Assembly: GCA_951812925.1 (NCBI GenBank)
Contig: OX638371.1
Span: 117,451,124 to 117,515,123, forward strand
DNA: 64,000 bases
Source of the DNA: Calliopum simillimum
Lineage: Eukaryota; Arthropoda; Insecta; Diptera; Lauxaniidae
Direction: 5' to 3'
A model generated the notes under the pieces. The model was not told the origin of the DNA. It saw only the letters and a program-made list of their open reading frames with translations, and made no database searches. A program made the position numbers and the translations under genes. Numbering within the stretch: the stretch's first letter is position 1; the number at the start of each line of letters is the position of its first letter. This document shows positions 24,077 to 35,500 of the stretch, piece after piece.

Positions 24077-24977
24077 TGGCTTGTGGAGGGGTGCAAAGAG
24101 TGGAAAAATCGGTAAATTGTGACAAACTCTCCTCAAATAATCGTCAATAACTTGGACATTTCTTAACCGATTTTCATGCTCAGACAACTTTTGGAAAGTA
24201 TTAAATTAGGATATAAGCTCAAAAGCTCGAATTTGACAAAAGGTATTAAATTTACTACTATTTCAGTTCTAAACTACAAAAAACGTGCCCAGACACCTTT
24301 TTTACCTTCCAAAATATATTTTTTGGAAAGAATAAAAATCTTTCGAGGAATGATGTAAAATGATGTAAATTACAAAAAGACTTGCATAATACGAAATACA
24401 TTGCATGTTCTGAAATGTTAAAAAAATCATTACTCGTATACCATTAAAGATACCATCTTAGTTTTAGATTCATGTGAAATTTGGTTTCGTCTTCTATTCT
24501 AGAAAAATATTTTGGAAGGCCAAAAAAAGGTACTATAGCATTTTTTGCCGTTTAGTCTAAAATATAGTAGCAGTAAATTTAGTACATGCATAGCGTGATT
24601 CAATACCTTTCTAAAAATGGTTCTAACATGAAAATGGGTTAAGAAATGGTCCAGTTATGGGCCATGTTGTGGTCGGACCATTTTTAAAATTTTCAAAAAA
24701 TCATAACTTCTAAACCTCGAGACACAGGTACCAATTTTCCATTTTGTGTTCCTGGGCACGTTCTTTAAAGTTAAGTATTAAAATAGTATTAAATTTAGTA
24801 CTTTTCATCAAATACGAAAGATTTTATTTTAAGATTATATTTATATATATTTAGCTCAATTCTTTACCTTTCCAAAAGTGGTCTGAGCATGAAGATTGGT
24901 TAATAAATTTCCAAGTTATTAACAATTATTTGAGGAAAGTTTGTCACAATTTACCGATTTTTCCACTCCACAAGCCA
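24077..24977. mobile_element. 0.9-kb long-arm palindrome (foldback element)
   Basis: The left arm from TGGCTTGTGGAGG pairs with a right arm ending CCACTCCACAAGCCA, with shared blocks such as 'aaaaatcggtaaattgtgac' and 'ttttggaaagtattaaatta'. The arms are about 400 bp, imperfect, and the centre lies near 24530. No coding sequence. The target duplication is unclear. Confidence 0.7.
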
Positions 24978-25837
24978 CAAAAAAAAAAAAAAATTTTTGG
25001 TCATTTCTAAAAGATTAGACATGAAACGAAACCATATACCTAGTTTCAGCGAAATCAAAAAGGGGGTGGCAGATTTTGTTACGCTAGACTTGGTTTTATA
25101 GATACAAATTATAAATAAAATTATTGTAAATGTTAAAGAAAGCCAAAAATTCGTGTTTTTTTAAGGGGTATGAACACTGTAAACGCTTTAATTTCAGGTG
25201 GTTTTTATTTTTTTAATTAAGAAAAATTGGCTTGACATATAAATATAAAACTTTGTATATGTATGTATTAATTGAAGTTAGTACTACATGAAAAAATTTG
25301 ATATTTTTTTTTTATGTATCGAGTTTGGCCACAGTCCTCCGCAAACATGACGCGCCTAAAAATTTGATGCCAGTGGCGTTGACAGCATTGTAGCAAAACG
25401 GAGCGTCTAATAGCAAAAAAACAAAAATATTTTTAAAGTACATATAAATGACTATAGTTTCACGTAGGGGATTTTGAAAATATCAATTTACAAAAAAATT
25501 TTAACCGATTAAAAAAAAAAAAAAAAAAATTGCATGAAATTTTCACTAAATAATAGTTCATAAAAAAAAGTAAAAAATGAAAAAAAAAAACCGCTACGTC
25601 CTGCTGTAGAGACATGTTTTTTCTACAAAATGCCGTTGAGATCAAGTCGATTGGACAAAAACTCTTCAAGTTATGCTGTCAACGCGATTAAAAAAAATGT
25701 GGTTTCGTGAAAACGGCGTTTAAAGTTTTAAAGGGTCCGCCAAATAACTTTTTTTTTTTTTTTTGAAAATTCTATAAAAAAAACTACTGGATATTTTCTC
25801 AAATTTCTTTTTTTATTTGAAAGTAAAATCCTTCCGG

Positions 25838-26499
25838 TTAATAATGGAAAATAATTTCATTCAAATGGCTGCCTCGGCTGGCCATGCAGTAGCCTACACC
25901 ATCGGTCCAATTTTTAAGCAAATTATCGATTGTGTGCAGCTGTATTTCACCAATGGCTTCACGAATATTGTCCTTTAAAGCCTTAATTGCGGCGTAACAC
26001 TTATCTTTGAGGGCACCCCACAAATAATAGTCAACGGTGTCAAATCGCAGCTCCGAGGCGGCCAAACGACATCAGCTCTGCGGCTGATGATGCGATCTTC
26101 AAAAACAGGGCGCAAAACATCGAGTGTAGCTTCGGCTGTGTGGCACGTAGCTCCGTCCTGTTGAAACCAAATGTTGACAATATCCTCTTCAATTTTTGTG
26201 AACAAAAATTCGTTCAACATGGCCCGATAACGATCGCCATTGACTGTAACGGCCACTCCGAAGAAAAATGGCCCAATTATGCCTCTGGACTAAAATCCGC
26301 ACCAAACAGTGACTCGTTTTGGGTGCAGCGGCTTTTCAATGTATGCGTGCGGGTTTTCTGTGCCCCAAATGCGACAATTTTGCTTGTTTACATACCCAAG
26401 ATCAAAATGAGCTTCATCTGAAAAGATGATTTTTTTTTGGCAAAATCGGTATATTCTGCAAGTCGATCGCTTAGCGAAGCGTTGTTCAAGCTTATACAC
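25838..26499 (-). pseudogene. DD41D transposase relic
   Basis: Three minus-strand frame fragments line up with the intact homologue at 49284-50300. The first carries FSDEAHF and [11 protein letters not shown] (first catalytic Asp present); the second has NGDRYRAM, WFQQDGATCHTA (second Asp) and WPPRSCDLTPL; the third resumes at DYYLWGALKDKCYA (third Asp). Two frame breaks separate them and the N-terminal DNA-binding half is gone. It cannot encode an active enzyme. Confidence 0.85.
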
Positions 26500-26502
26500 A
26501 AC

Positions 26503-27208
26503 TAGTGATGGGAACTATCGAATAAGAACTATCGAGTTATTCGATAGTTTGCAAAAATTCATTCATTCGATTGTTTTGAAAAAATCATTCATGAACGATT
26601 TTTAGTAATGAACGAAAACGACTGAATGAATAAATCATTCATGAACGATTTTTAGTAATGAAAATGATTGAATTCTTTTGTTTTTAGCAATGAATAAGTA
26701 ATGAACGAAAACGATTCAATTGGTTTTTTTTCACCCTATGGCTTTTCCAGAGCTTTCTCTAAGGCTGGCCAAATCATTAACGACAGAAAGGTCAAAAGTT
26801 GATCAAATTATTTTTTTAAACAGCAATCTTGGCTTTTAATAGTTTACTTTAGTTTTTTTAACTTTTTAAGAAAAATGTATTTGTTTTAGTTACTTACTGT
26901 TTTTTTCATTAAAAATTTGCATTCAATGTATTAAATATACTTAATGATCTCATAGCTAAGTGAATTTAGTAAGTTTTGAATAAAATAATTCATATTTTCT
27001 TAAGTTTTCGGCTATATCAACATTTTATACTAAATAAATAAATCCTTAGTACCTCATTTTAGTGAATGATATAAATCCTAAATGAGGGAATTCGCCAGAA
27101 AATTTCATTCAGTAAAATCGTTCATGAACGAAAAAAATCATTCGATAGTCAAATTCATTCAGTTACTATCTATCGATAGTCGAAATCATTCGATAGTTCC
27201 CATCACTA
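26503..27208. mobile_element. 706-bp hAT-type MITE nested in the DD41D relic
   Basis: Inverted tips TAGTGATGGGAACTATCGA at both ends, flanked by a perfect 8-bp duplication TACACAAC (26495-26502 and 27209-27216). Inside the tips are several copies of tcattcatgaacgattttta-type words in both orientations. No coding capacity. The 8-bp target and TAGTGATGGG tip place it in the hAT superfamily. Confidence 0.92.
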
Positions 27209-27496
27209 TACACAACCATATTCGTTCAGCGGAAGGATAAAACTAATTATCTGTCAAATCAGACATGAGCTAAGTGTTAATATTCATGAAATAAGCACTA
27301 GTTGAAAAAAAAAAAAAAACGTTAGATGGCGGACCCTGTAGAAGAGACAAATTGTATCAATATCAAATTTTTTCATGTAGAACTAACTTTAATTAATACA
27401 TATACAAAGTTTTGTATTTATATGCCAAGCCAATTTTTCTAAATTAATAAAATAAAAACCACCTGACATTAAAGCGTTTACAGTGTTCATACCCCT

Positions 27497-28386
27497 TAAC
27501 GTTTAGGTTAGGATATCTCGAAAACCAATCGACATTATGCAATTCTATAGCTGGATTTGTATTCATTATCGCAAAATACGTCGATAATGACTATTTTTGT
27601 GTTTGTTTGATAGTTTTTCAGTTTTTGTAGAACTTTGTGATTGATACGAACTAAATAAATAGAAACCATTTTTGCCACTTATCTCGATAGGTGCCCTTTA
27701 AAAGATTTTAAAAATCGTACTAATAATCTATACATAAATAAGCAAAAGAAATCGGTTCAGTCTCAGTTTCAATACCTAAATCTAATCATATTCGCTTGAT
27801 TTTTTTTATTGGAAAGGTTGTGAAGAGGAGCAGTGCATAGAGTTTCCTATTTTAGAAAGGTGGGCGGTGCCACGCCTCTAAACAGAAAAAACACTCCGCT
27901 AAACCACTGTATCGATTTTTATGAAATTAAGTACGGAGATAGGGTTAAGCCCAAGGAATGATGATATGACCATTATGTTCTAAAGTGGGTGGTGCCACGC
28001 CTCTAAATAGAAAAAACGCTCTCACAACTAAAACGCTGCATCGTAAATTTCGCTACCATGGCTAAGTTGATGCATCAAATAATCTTATGGAGGAAATTAA
28101 AAGCTTTTTGTGTTTTATTGTACTCCCAAGGTAGGATATCAAAACTTTTTGTTTTACAGTGAGCAGTGCCACGCCCCTAAAAATAAAATATCAATAGATA
28201 ATTACTAATAAGAGTTTGTATGCTTAAGTTCACAGTTTCATAGTCCCTATAAAGTCAAATTGAAGTGGTCGAATGTCGGCCACAAGGCGAACGCTAGTGC
28301 CTATAATCATTCAGAAATCGGTTGGTGTGAAAAAATCCGAGGTGGTCAAAAGTGACAAAATAATCTAAGTTTTGAACGCTGTTGTA
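27497..28386. repeat. Intergenic DNA with three diverged 'gtgccacgcc' modules
   Basis: GTGCCACGCC occurs at 27868, 27992 and (as cagtgccacgcccc) 28166, each followed by ctctaaa-or cctaaaaa-type sequence, with spacings of about 124 and 174 bp. The modules resemble those of the dispersed repeat at 661-1577 but the sequence between differs, so this may be a second subfamily. No gene seen. Confidence 0.5.
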
Positions 28387-28761
28387 TATGAGCGATTCCA
28401 CAAAAAACCTGAAACTTCAACTCAAAAAAACAAAAAAACCCAACTGGCATTTTTGCCATTTTCTTTAATAAATTAAATATTTTACAAAATAATTTATGAA
28501 TCAATATGAGTGTTTTAGTCCAAAAAGTACGTTCTATGAATAGTACATTTCATTCTTTAGTCTGTATACTTGAGATCTAAGCGAAGACAAGTCAAATTAA
28601 AGCAAAATTAAAACTGTGGAACAAAAAGAATACACAGAGAAAGAGTGTTTTGTTCAACTTTATTAGGAACATATACTACAATATATAAGACGGATTTGAA
28701 ATTTATTTGGTATAAAATTAGATGCATGCAAAATATCGGCATTTTTGTGGAATCGTCCATA
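28387..28761. mobile_element. Small TIR element (MITE)
   Basis: Imperfect inverted tips: TATGAGCGATTCCACAAAAA at the left and its near complement ttttgtggaatcgtccata at the right. About 375 bp, AT-rich, non-coding. A TA flank is plausible on each side but the ends sit in TATATA, so the duplication is ambiguous. Confidence 0.6.
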
Positions 28762-28762
28762 T

Positions 28763-29018
28763 ATGAGTCGTTCAGAAGTCCAAAAAACTGAAATTGAGAA
28801 AATTTGTGTTTTTAATTTTGCTTATTTAAAAATTTATTCAAATTTTATTACAAAATATTCAGAAGCTATAAGAAAAGGGTTTTTGACTTAGAAAACATGA
28901 AGAAACGAGCTGATCGTTTAATAACCGAGAAGAATATTATTTATTCTACTGAAATTTGCAAAAATCAGAGAATATGAAAAAATGGACTTATCCGCATTGG
29001 CTTCTGGGCGACTCATAT
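28763..29018. mobile_element. Second small TIR element adjoining the first
   Basis: Tips TATGAGTCGTTCAGAAG (left) and cttctgggcgactcata (right) are imperfect inverted copies. It begins essentially where the previous element ends. About 255 bp, non-coding. The first letters of both elements (TATGAGYSRTTC) are similar, so they may be relatives. Confidence 0.55.
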
Positions 29019-29507
29019 GATGAACAATTAAATATTTATTTGACATTCAGCAAATGAACAGAGGCAGAAAGAGTAGGTACATAGATAATCAAAAACTGGA
29101 ATTGAAATGAAGAGAAAGAGCTCAGCGTTCAAGCGTAGATCAAAGCAGGAATTGAAGAGAGTGAACCCAAACAACAATTCAGTATTGTGGTAATGTTGAT
29201 TAGTAGCGGCCGTACTTTATGAGTGTTAAATAAAGTTTTTATTTTTTATTTTTCTTTTCTAAAGATGTAAACGTTTTGTTTACTTTAATAATTGCTTACA
29301 CAAAAATTTATTTATTTGGAACATACTATTATCAATTGGATGATTCTTTTTTGACAAAGGAACAAAGGAAAAAAGACACAGAATTAAAGGGTCAAAACCG
29401 GTTTAAAATCTTGATGTGTAACGCAATGTAAAATGAGGAAGGAAAATCAAATCGCAAGTTACATAGGAAAATGTTAAAATTCTTGAAGTTAAGAAATCTT
29501 TATAAAA
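29019..29507 (+). other. 5' flank of gene 2
   Basis: No element recognised. It precedes the start codon at 29508 and probably includes promoter and leader. There is a run of A/T-rich sequence and no in-frame upstream extension; no clear core promoter motif can be assigned by eye. Confidence 0.35.
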
Positions 29508-32500
29508 ATGATCACGACAAACGGTAATAACACATCTGGTCCTCAGCAACCAATTATGCAGAGGCAGCAACTGCATCAACATAACTTGGGCATATCCTCG
29601 CAAAGTTTAACTGCTGAAATAAACGATCCGAATTGCCCATTGACCCATCAATATCATTACATACAATATCCAGCTTATTATCAACTAATGCAAGATCGTT
29701 TAATCACATCCAGCACAACATGCCGTTGCCCCTGCTCTTGTAATCCTAATCGAGCGCAAAGCAGTCCTGGCGTAGACAGTCAAATGGCTGTATCTGTAAT
29801 AGTGCATAGCGGTGGAAGCGGTGGAAATAATGCAGGAAATGTAGATGCTGGAAATATGAGTAATAACAAACAAGTTAAAGTTAAATCGGAGCAGTCTTTA
29901 ATAACACATTCATATCAAGCGTTAAATCATGGTGATAACAGAGATGAAAATTACCCATCTGAAGAAAAGCAATTAAATGTGGATGTCGCTGATGCGAATA
30001 CAAGTTGTAGTTGTGATCTGGAATGTACATGTGAAAACGTAATAGCATCATCACTTCCTACCAAAAGCAGAAATTGTGCCAAAGTTGGCTTAAGTGAATT
30101 AATGTTGGGTGCCGACGAGATAACTGTTAGTGAATCGGATAATAATAGTATTATCGTCAAACGAAAAGGTCGTGAACTGGAAACTGAACAAGATGTTAAA
30201 AAAAGGTTTGTACCCATAAAAAACCAAATCGAATACTTCACTACTTTCAAAGTATGGAGGCAAATATTTCAACTGGATAGTTTCCCATGTAAAAAGTACG
30301 CAGTATTTTCATTGCTAAAAAAATACAGTATTTAGTGGAATAACACTGCCTTGAGGTTAATGCATTTAAAAATATCTCACACTTAGAGCTAATTTATACG
30401 ACAATTTAGTCTGTCATGTGAACCAGCTCTTATTCGCCTTTTCTTATGTGTATATTACTGAGGACAGAAAAAGGATCCTTTTACAAATTCTAAATACTGA
30501 CCTTTTCAATATAGTATTCTCTTTCTGAGGTATCGTTCATTAAAATTTGAAAACGTTGATTTCATAAAAAAAATTTAACCAAATAACTTCCAGTAAATAT
30601 TTAAAATTTTCCTCAAAATAGACTTCAAACAAACTAAAAGCCAATTTTTTTTAAGTTCTTGTTGAAATTTGCTTTCCGCTTTGGCCAAAATTTAGTACTA
30701 AAATTCGGTCGAAGCCTACTTAATTCTTTTATTATGCCACATATTTAGTACTTAAGTACCAACTCACCATTATTTAATTGCTATTTTCAGTAACACTTGG
30801 TGCGCACACAAGTCAAATAATATAACCCATGGAGTTCGTGGAAGAATGCCAAAATGTACTAAAGTAAATTACAGTTCCAGCCAGATAGATATTTATAGTG
30901 ACGAGGAAGATGATGGCTTCAAGATCCAAGATCAAGGAATTTTAGAAGATGATCAAAGACCACCGTTGCCACCAAGGCCAAGGCCGCTACCGAGACCAAG
31001 AAATGTTGTTGTTAATATGAGTGGTAAGGAGTATTTACGTATAATAAGGGTAATATCTCAAAAATAGTCCTTGGTTTATTTCATAATGTGATTTCCAAAA
31101 TATTTCACTCGTAACTACAAATATTTGAATTTACAAAATCTATTTCATTCATTTGTAATATCCAGCATCCCTTTTGAGGTAATAGCTACAGAAAACAGAG
31201 CATGCGCTTTAATCATAAGCTTTTCTCTCCTAAAGAATTCCTTTAGTAAGTGCATTCCTTAAAAAAAAAGTAAGGAAGCTATTGTGAAAATTTGTTAAAA
31301 GGATTCGTTCTCACTATATGAGTTTAAATGCTGTTGTTGGAATTATGTTAACGTCAGGATTTGTGTTGACACCATAATAATTGTATTGTATAGATAAATA
31401 TAGATACCTACAAAGTTGAAAAAGCAAACGATTTATTGTAACAAGAAAATAATAATAAAATTAATTCAATTAATTTCAAAGAAAATCAAAGAAAAGTTCA
31501 AATACTAAATTAATTTTAAAGAATTTAAAAAATTTAAGGAATACAGTAACTGCGTTAGTAAGGACAAGTGCCACATCATAACATAATAATCGCGAAAAAC
31601 ATTAAAAGTGTTAACTACCTTTTATATATCGTTTTTCCGTGCTCATATAAAATCATGCATGGTTATCCTGTTATGCAGTTTGTACAGTATAGTGTACCAC
31701 CACCATGCACTTGGGTAACACAACCTGACCCACATCGGCCTCCGCCTTCGGCTACTGCAGGTATTGTTTGGTGCAATTTTAATATTGTATATTTCCCAGT
31801 AACACCCATCTAACGACAAATAAACGGTAACTGTGAGAAATAAATAAAGTTATCTCTATTCATAAAATATTGCAGATGCGGTTAACGTTTAATATTCCAC
31901 AGACAATTTTTTTCTTGCCTTCTTTAAAAACGTATCTTATATGAAAAAGTCAACAAAAATTTGTTTACTTAAAGTTAAAATATACCAAAAAAAAAATTTA
32001 AGTAGGGTAAATTATTTACTTAAAAAAATCAATGAGTTAAAAATCGCAGATACGAGGATTGCCCTATAAGTTTCTGAAAAATGTAATAAAAATCGGAAGC
32101 TTATCAATAAAAATAGCTTTATTGATTTGCAAAATATTCGCCTTTAAGATTTATGCACTTTTGCGTGCGTTCGAACCATTTGTCAAAGAACTTTGATCAG
32201 CGCGAAGATGATAGCTCTAAAACATGAGTTTAAAACGCCTCAACTGCTTCCTCGGGTGATGTAAATCGTTGTCCACGGATCTGACCTTTGATTCTAGGAA
32301 ACAGAAATAAGTCATTGGGTGCTAAGTCGGGACTGTAAGGCGGATGACCCATCAATTCGATCATTTGAGTGCTCAAATACTCGTTCGAAAAACACTTGAA
32401 AATGAGTTTGTTCAAAATTCTTTTTTTCTCCTTGACATATCGCATTTTGAAAATTCTGTAATGGTATTTCAAAAATATATTGGTACTAGCTTTTACCCGC

Positions 32501-35500
32501 GACTTCGTCTGCGCAGTGTACTTCGAATACCCTTTTTTTGTCACTTTCAACATGTTTAATGAATCTTCATACTATTTAAGTAATTAAAAAAATTTTAAAT
32601 GAAAAGGTACTATCTACATGTAAATAGGTGAGATGCATTTATTTTAGGACTATCCCAGAAAATATTTTTTTACATCAATAAAAAATCCTTAACAAATTTT
32701 TTTTTTTTTGTATTTTTGATTTTGCTGTATCGTAGAAGATCACAGCAAACGGAGGTCAAACAGCATAAGTAAAACTTCGAAATCAGTGTTACGATACTGT
32801 TGGTAACACTTGGGTTCCCCTATCTTATCAAAAATATTTAACGTTTTGTTTTTTTTTGGTATCTATGTTTTTTTTTATACCGATCGCTCTGTAGGTACTT
32901 TCATTCAATATTTCCATTATCAAGGCAAATCTGTCGGAATATCAAGCGGATATATGGTGTTAATATGACCTCATTATATCTACTGGTATATGCGTAGGAG
33001 CGACTCAAATAAACTTTCCAATTAATTTGTTTTTTTTTTTTTTTTGTATGAGAGGTACAACATCCCCTTTTTCAATCACCCCCATTTTTCTTATAAACCT
33101 TTTGGAGCACAAAAAAACAGGTGGTGGAAATATGATTTTAATATGTTCTGTATTATAGGCGTGGTAGTCATGTATATTCGAAAACATGATGTAAGTATAA
33201 TTCAAATTACTGAAAATTGTGACGTGATAGAATTTTTCCACCATTTTTCACCACACTAAAATCTATAGAAATTGCTTTTTAAAATTAAAAGAGGAAAACC
33301 ATTGAAGAACTGTGTTATCTGAGAAGTTCATCTATCTACCTTCAAAGCAATTACTTCTTAAACTATATTTCAGATCTCGATGACACAGGTTTTGTTCTTT
33401 CTTGCCTTCTTTAAGATCTTTTAAACATGTTGATGCCTTCCATAAACAGATCTATTAGAAAGCTTGCCACTTGCTTAACTACATGCTATTGTCCTTTTAT
33501 ATTAGAAGCGATAGTAAGAAAACTTTCATTGCTGTCTTCATGCCCAATGTCATCATGTTTAAAAATGAGAAAGAAAGAAGAGAAAGCAGCATGCCCGCTT
33601 CTGTCTTTTCATATGCAAAGCGATCAAAGAAGGCTACATTGCTTACTTTTTTGTAGATTTGCTTCAGACTTTATAATTCTCAATATATTTGATAAAAGTA
33701 TCTACTACTTAAGTTTCTCTTGCTTGGTACATATTTTTGGATCTGTACGGTACAGTATATATCAATGACATCTAATATAGAATATGTCGATATTCACGAA
33801 TATCGAAATATCACAATTTCATCACAAAAATTCGTTTTTATTTTTATTTATCTTTCAAATTTTATTTATTTTTCAAAATGTAAGCATACAAACTTCGATC
33901 AGCCTGTTCACCCCTTTTAAGGATGATTTTAGGGGTAAAAACTATCTTATATCCTTTCGAGGGTCTATTTCTATCTCCATACCAAATTTCAACTAAATTG
34001 GTTTAGCGATTATTGATTCGCCATACAGAATTCTATCCCAGCGTTTTAAGGACGATTTAAGGGATAATAACTATCCTATATCCTTCCTAGGGTCTCTGAC
34101 TATCTCCATACCAAATCTAATTTAAATTGGTTTAGCGATTATTGATTCCCCATACAAACTTCCATCCCCCTTTTCACCCCTTTTAAGGATGATGTTAGGG
34201 GTAAAAACTATCCTTTATCCTTCCTAGAGTCTCTCACTATCTCCATACAAAATTTCATCCAAATTGGTTAGGTGGCTTAGGCGTGAAAAGGTAACAAACA
34301 GACAAACAGACAGACAGAGTTACTTTCGAATTTATAATATTAGTATAGATTTAGTTGATAGTAAGGCAAAACTTTTGATCCCGTTTGTACTATGTTAGAA
34401 ATGGAGTACGAATTTGAGTTATATAGCATTCGAAAGGTATTCGTGATTTCATTTGCTAAAAGCTAAAATTATTTTAACTTTGACAAAAAGGCCACGTTCG
34501 ATCGATAGGATAATACATAGCTGCTTGACTGCATAGTACAATCACATTGCTTACTTTTCGCTTCACAAAGATTACGACCACTGGGCGATATAAGTTTATT
34601 TTATTTCCCTTAATCAACTTTAAATTTTAATTTGAATTTTCTCTTTATCCAACAGCTCATCGTAATGGAAATGGAATTAAGAAATATGTTGTATGGTGCC
34701 TCATTTGTGGTGGATTTTCTTGTTTGTTGGGCGTTTTATTTTTGGGAGTATACTTTCTCCTGCATTCGTATACAATAACAGTTGGAAATTTTGAAACTGT
34801 ACCGACATTTGTGCCTGCAACATTGGTAAGACTAAGCGTCTTATATAGCATTCGCATATCGAAAAACTCTAATAAAACTTTCTATTTTCAGTTAATACTG
34901 ACAGGATTATGTATTATGAGCTTGGCCAGAAGAAGAAATCGCTATAGTTATTTGGTAAGATTTTTTAATTTGATTTTATTGTCAACCTTAATCCACTCCA
35001 AATTTTAATTTGAAATTTCCCTTATTTTTTATAGAAAAAGTACAGTTTTAAAAAAATTGATTTTCTGGCTAAAATAAAATTATTTGTTCAAAATATGCAA
35101 ATTCAGTCTTGGTCTTGGTCATTTTCGAAGCCATTATGTTGATTAAAATATACTTAACGTTCTCTTCCTCTCTGTTTAAAACTATTTTCTCAATTTGCAC
35201 CGTATTTTGGGAGCTAAGAGATAAAAATGTTCTTTGAAATTAATATTCAGATTTAAATCAAGCGTCACTTTTTTAAACTCTGCAGATTAAGTTGTCTGGA
35301 GCTTGCGGCCTAATATCAGCTCTTACTTGTGCATTGGTTACGGTCACCACAACAGTTTTGCACATGAGTAGACTACAGGCACTCAGAGAGTGTGAATATG
35401 CTCAGAAAACACGGACTTGTACTTGTTACTCGGATATGATAGAATCACAAGTTGAGCGTGTCGATAAAGGTAAATATGGGTAGTGGTATAGAAATGCACC

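Larger units (their letters stand above)
25164..27496. mobile_element. Decayed DD41D (rosa-type) mariner-superfamily element
   Basis: Long terminal inverted repeats (about 150 bp) starting AGGGGTATGAACACTGT lie at both ends with TA outside (25162-25163 and 27497-27498). Between them is a broken transposase on the minus strand (25838-26499), and a hAT-type MITE has inserted at 26503-27208. Subtracting the MITE and its duplicated target, the original element was about 1.6 kb. Confidence 0.8.
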
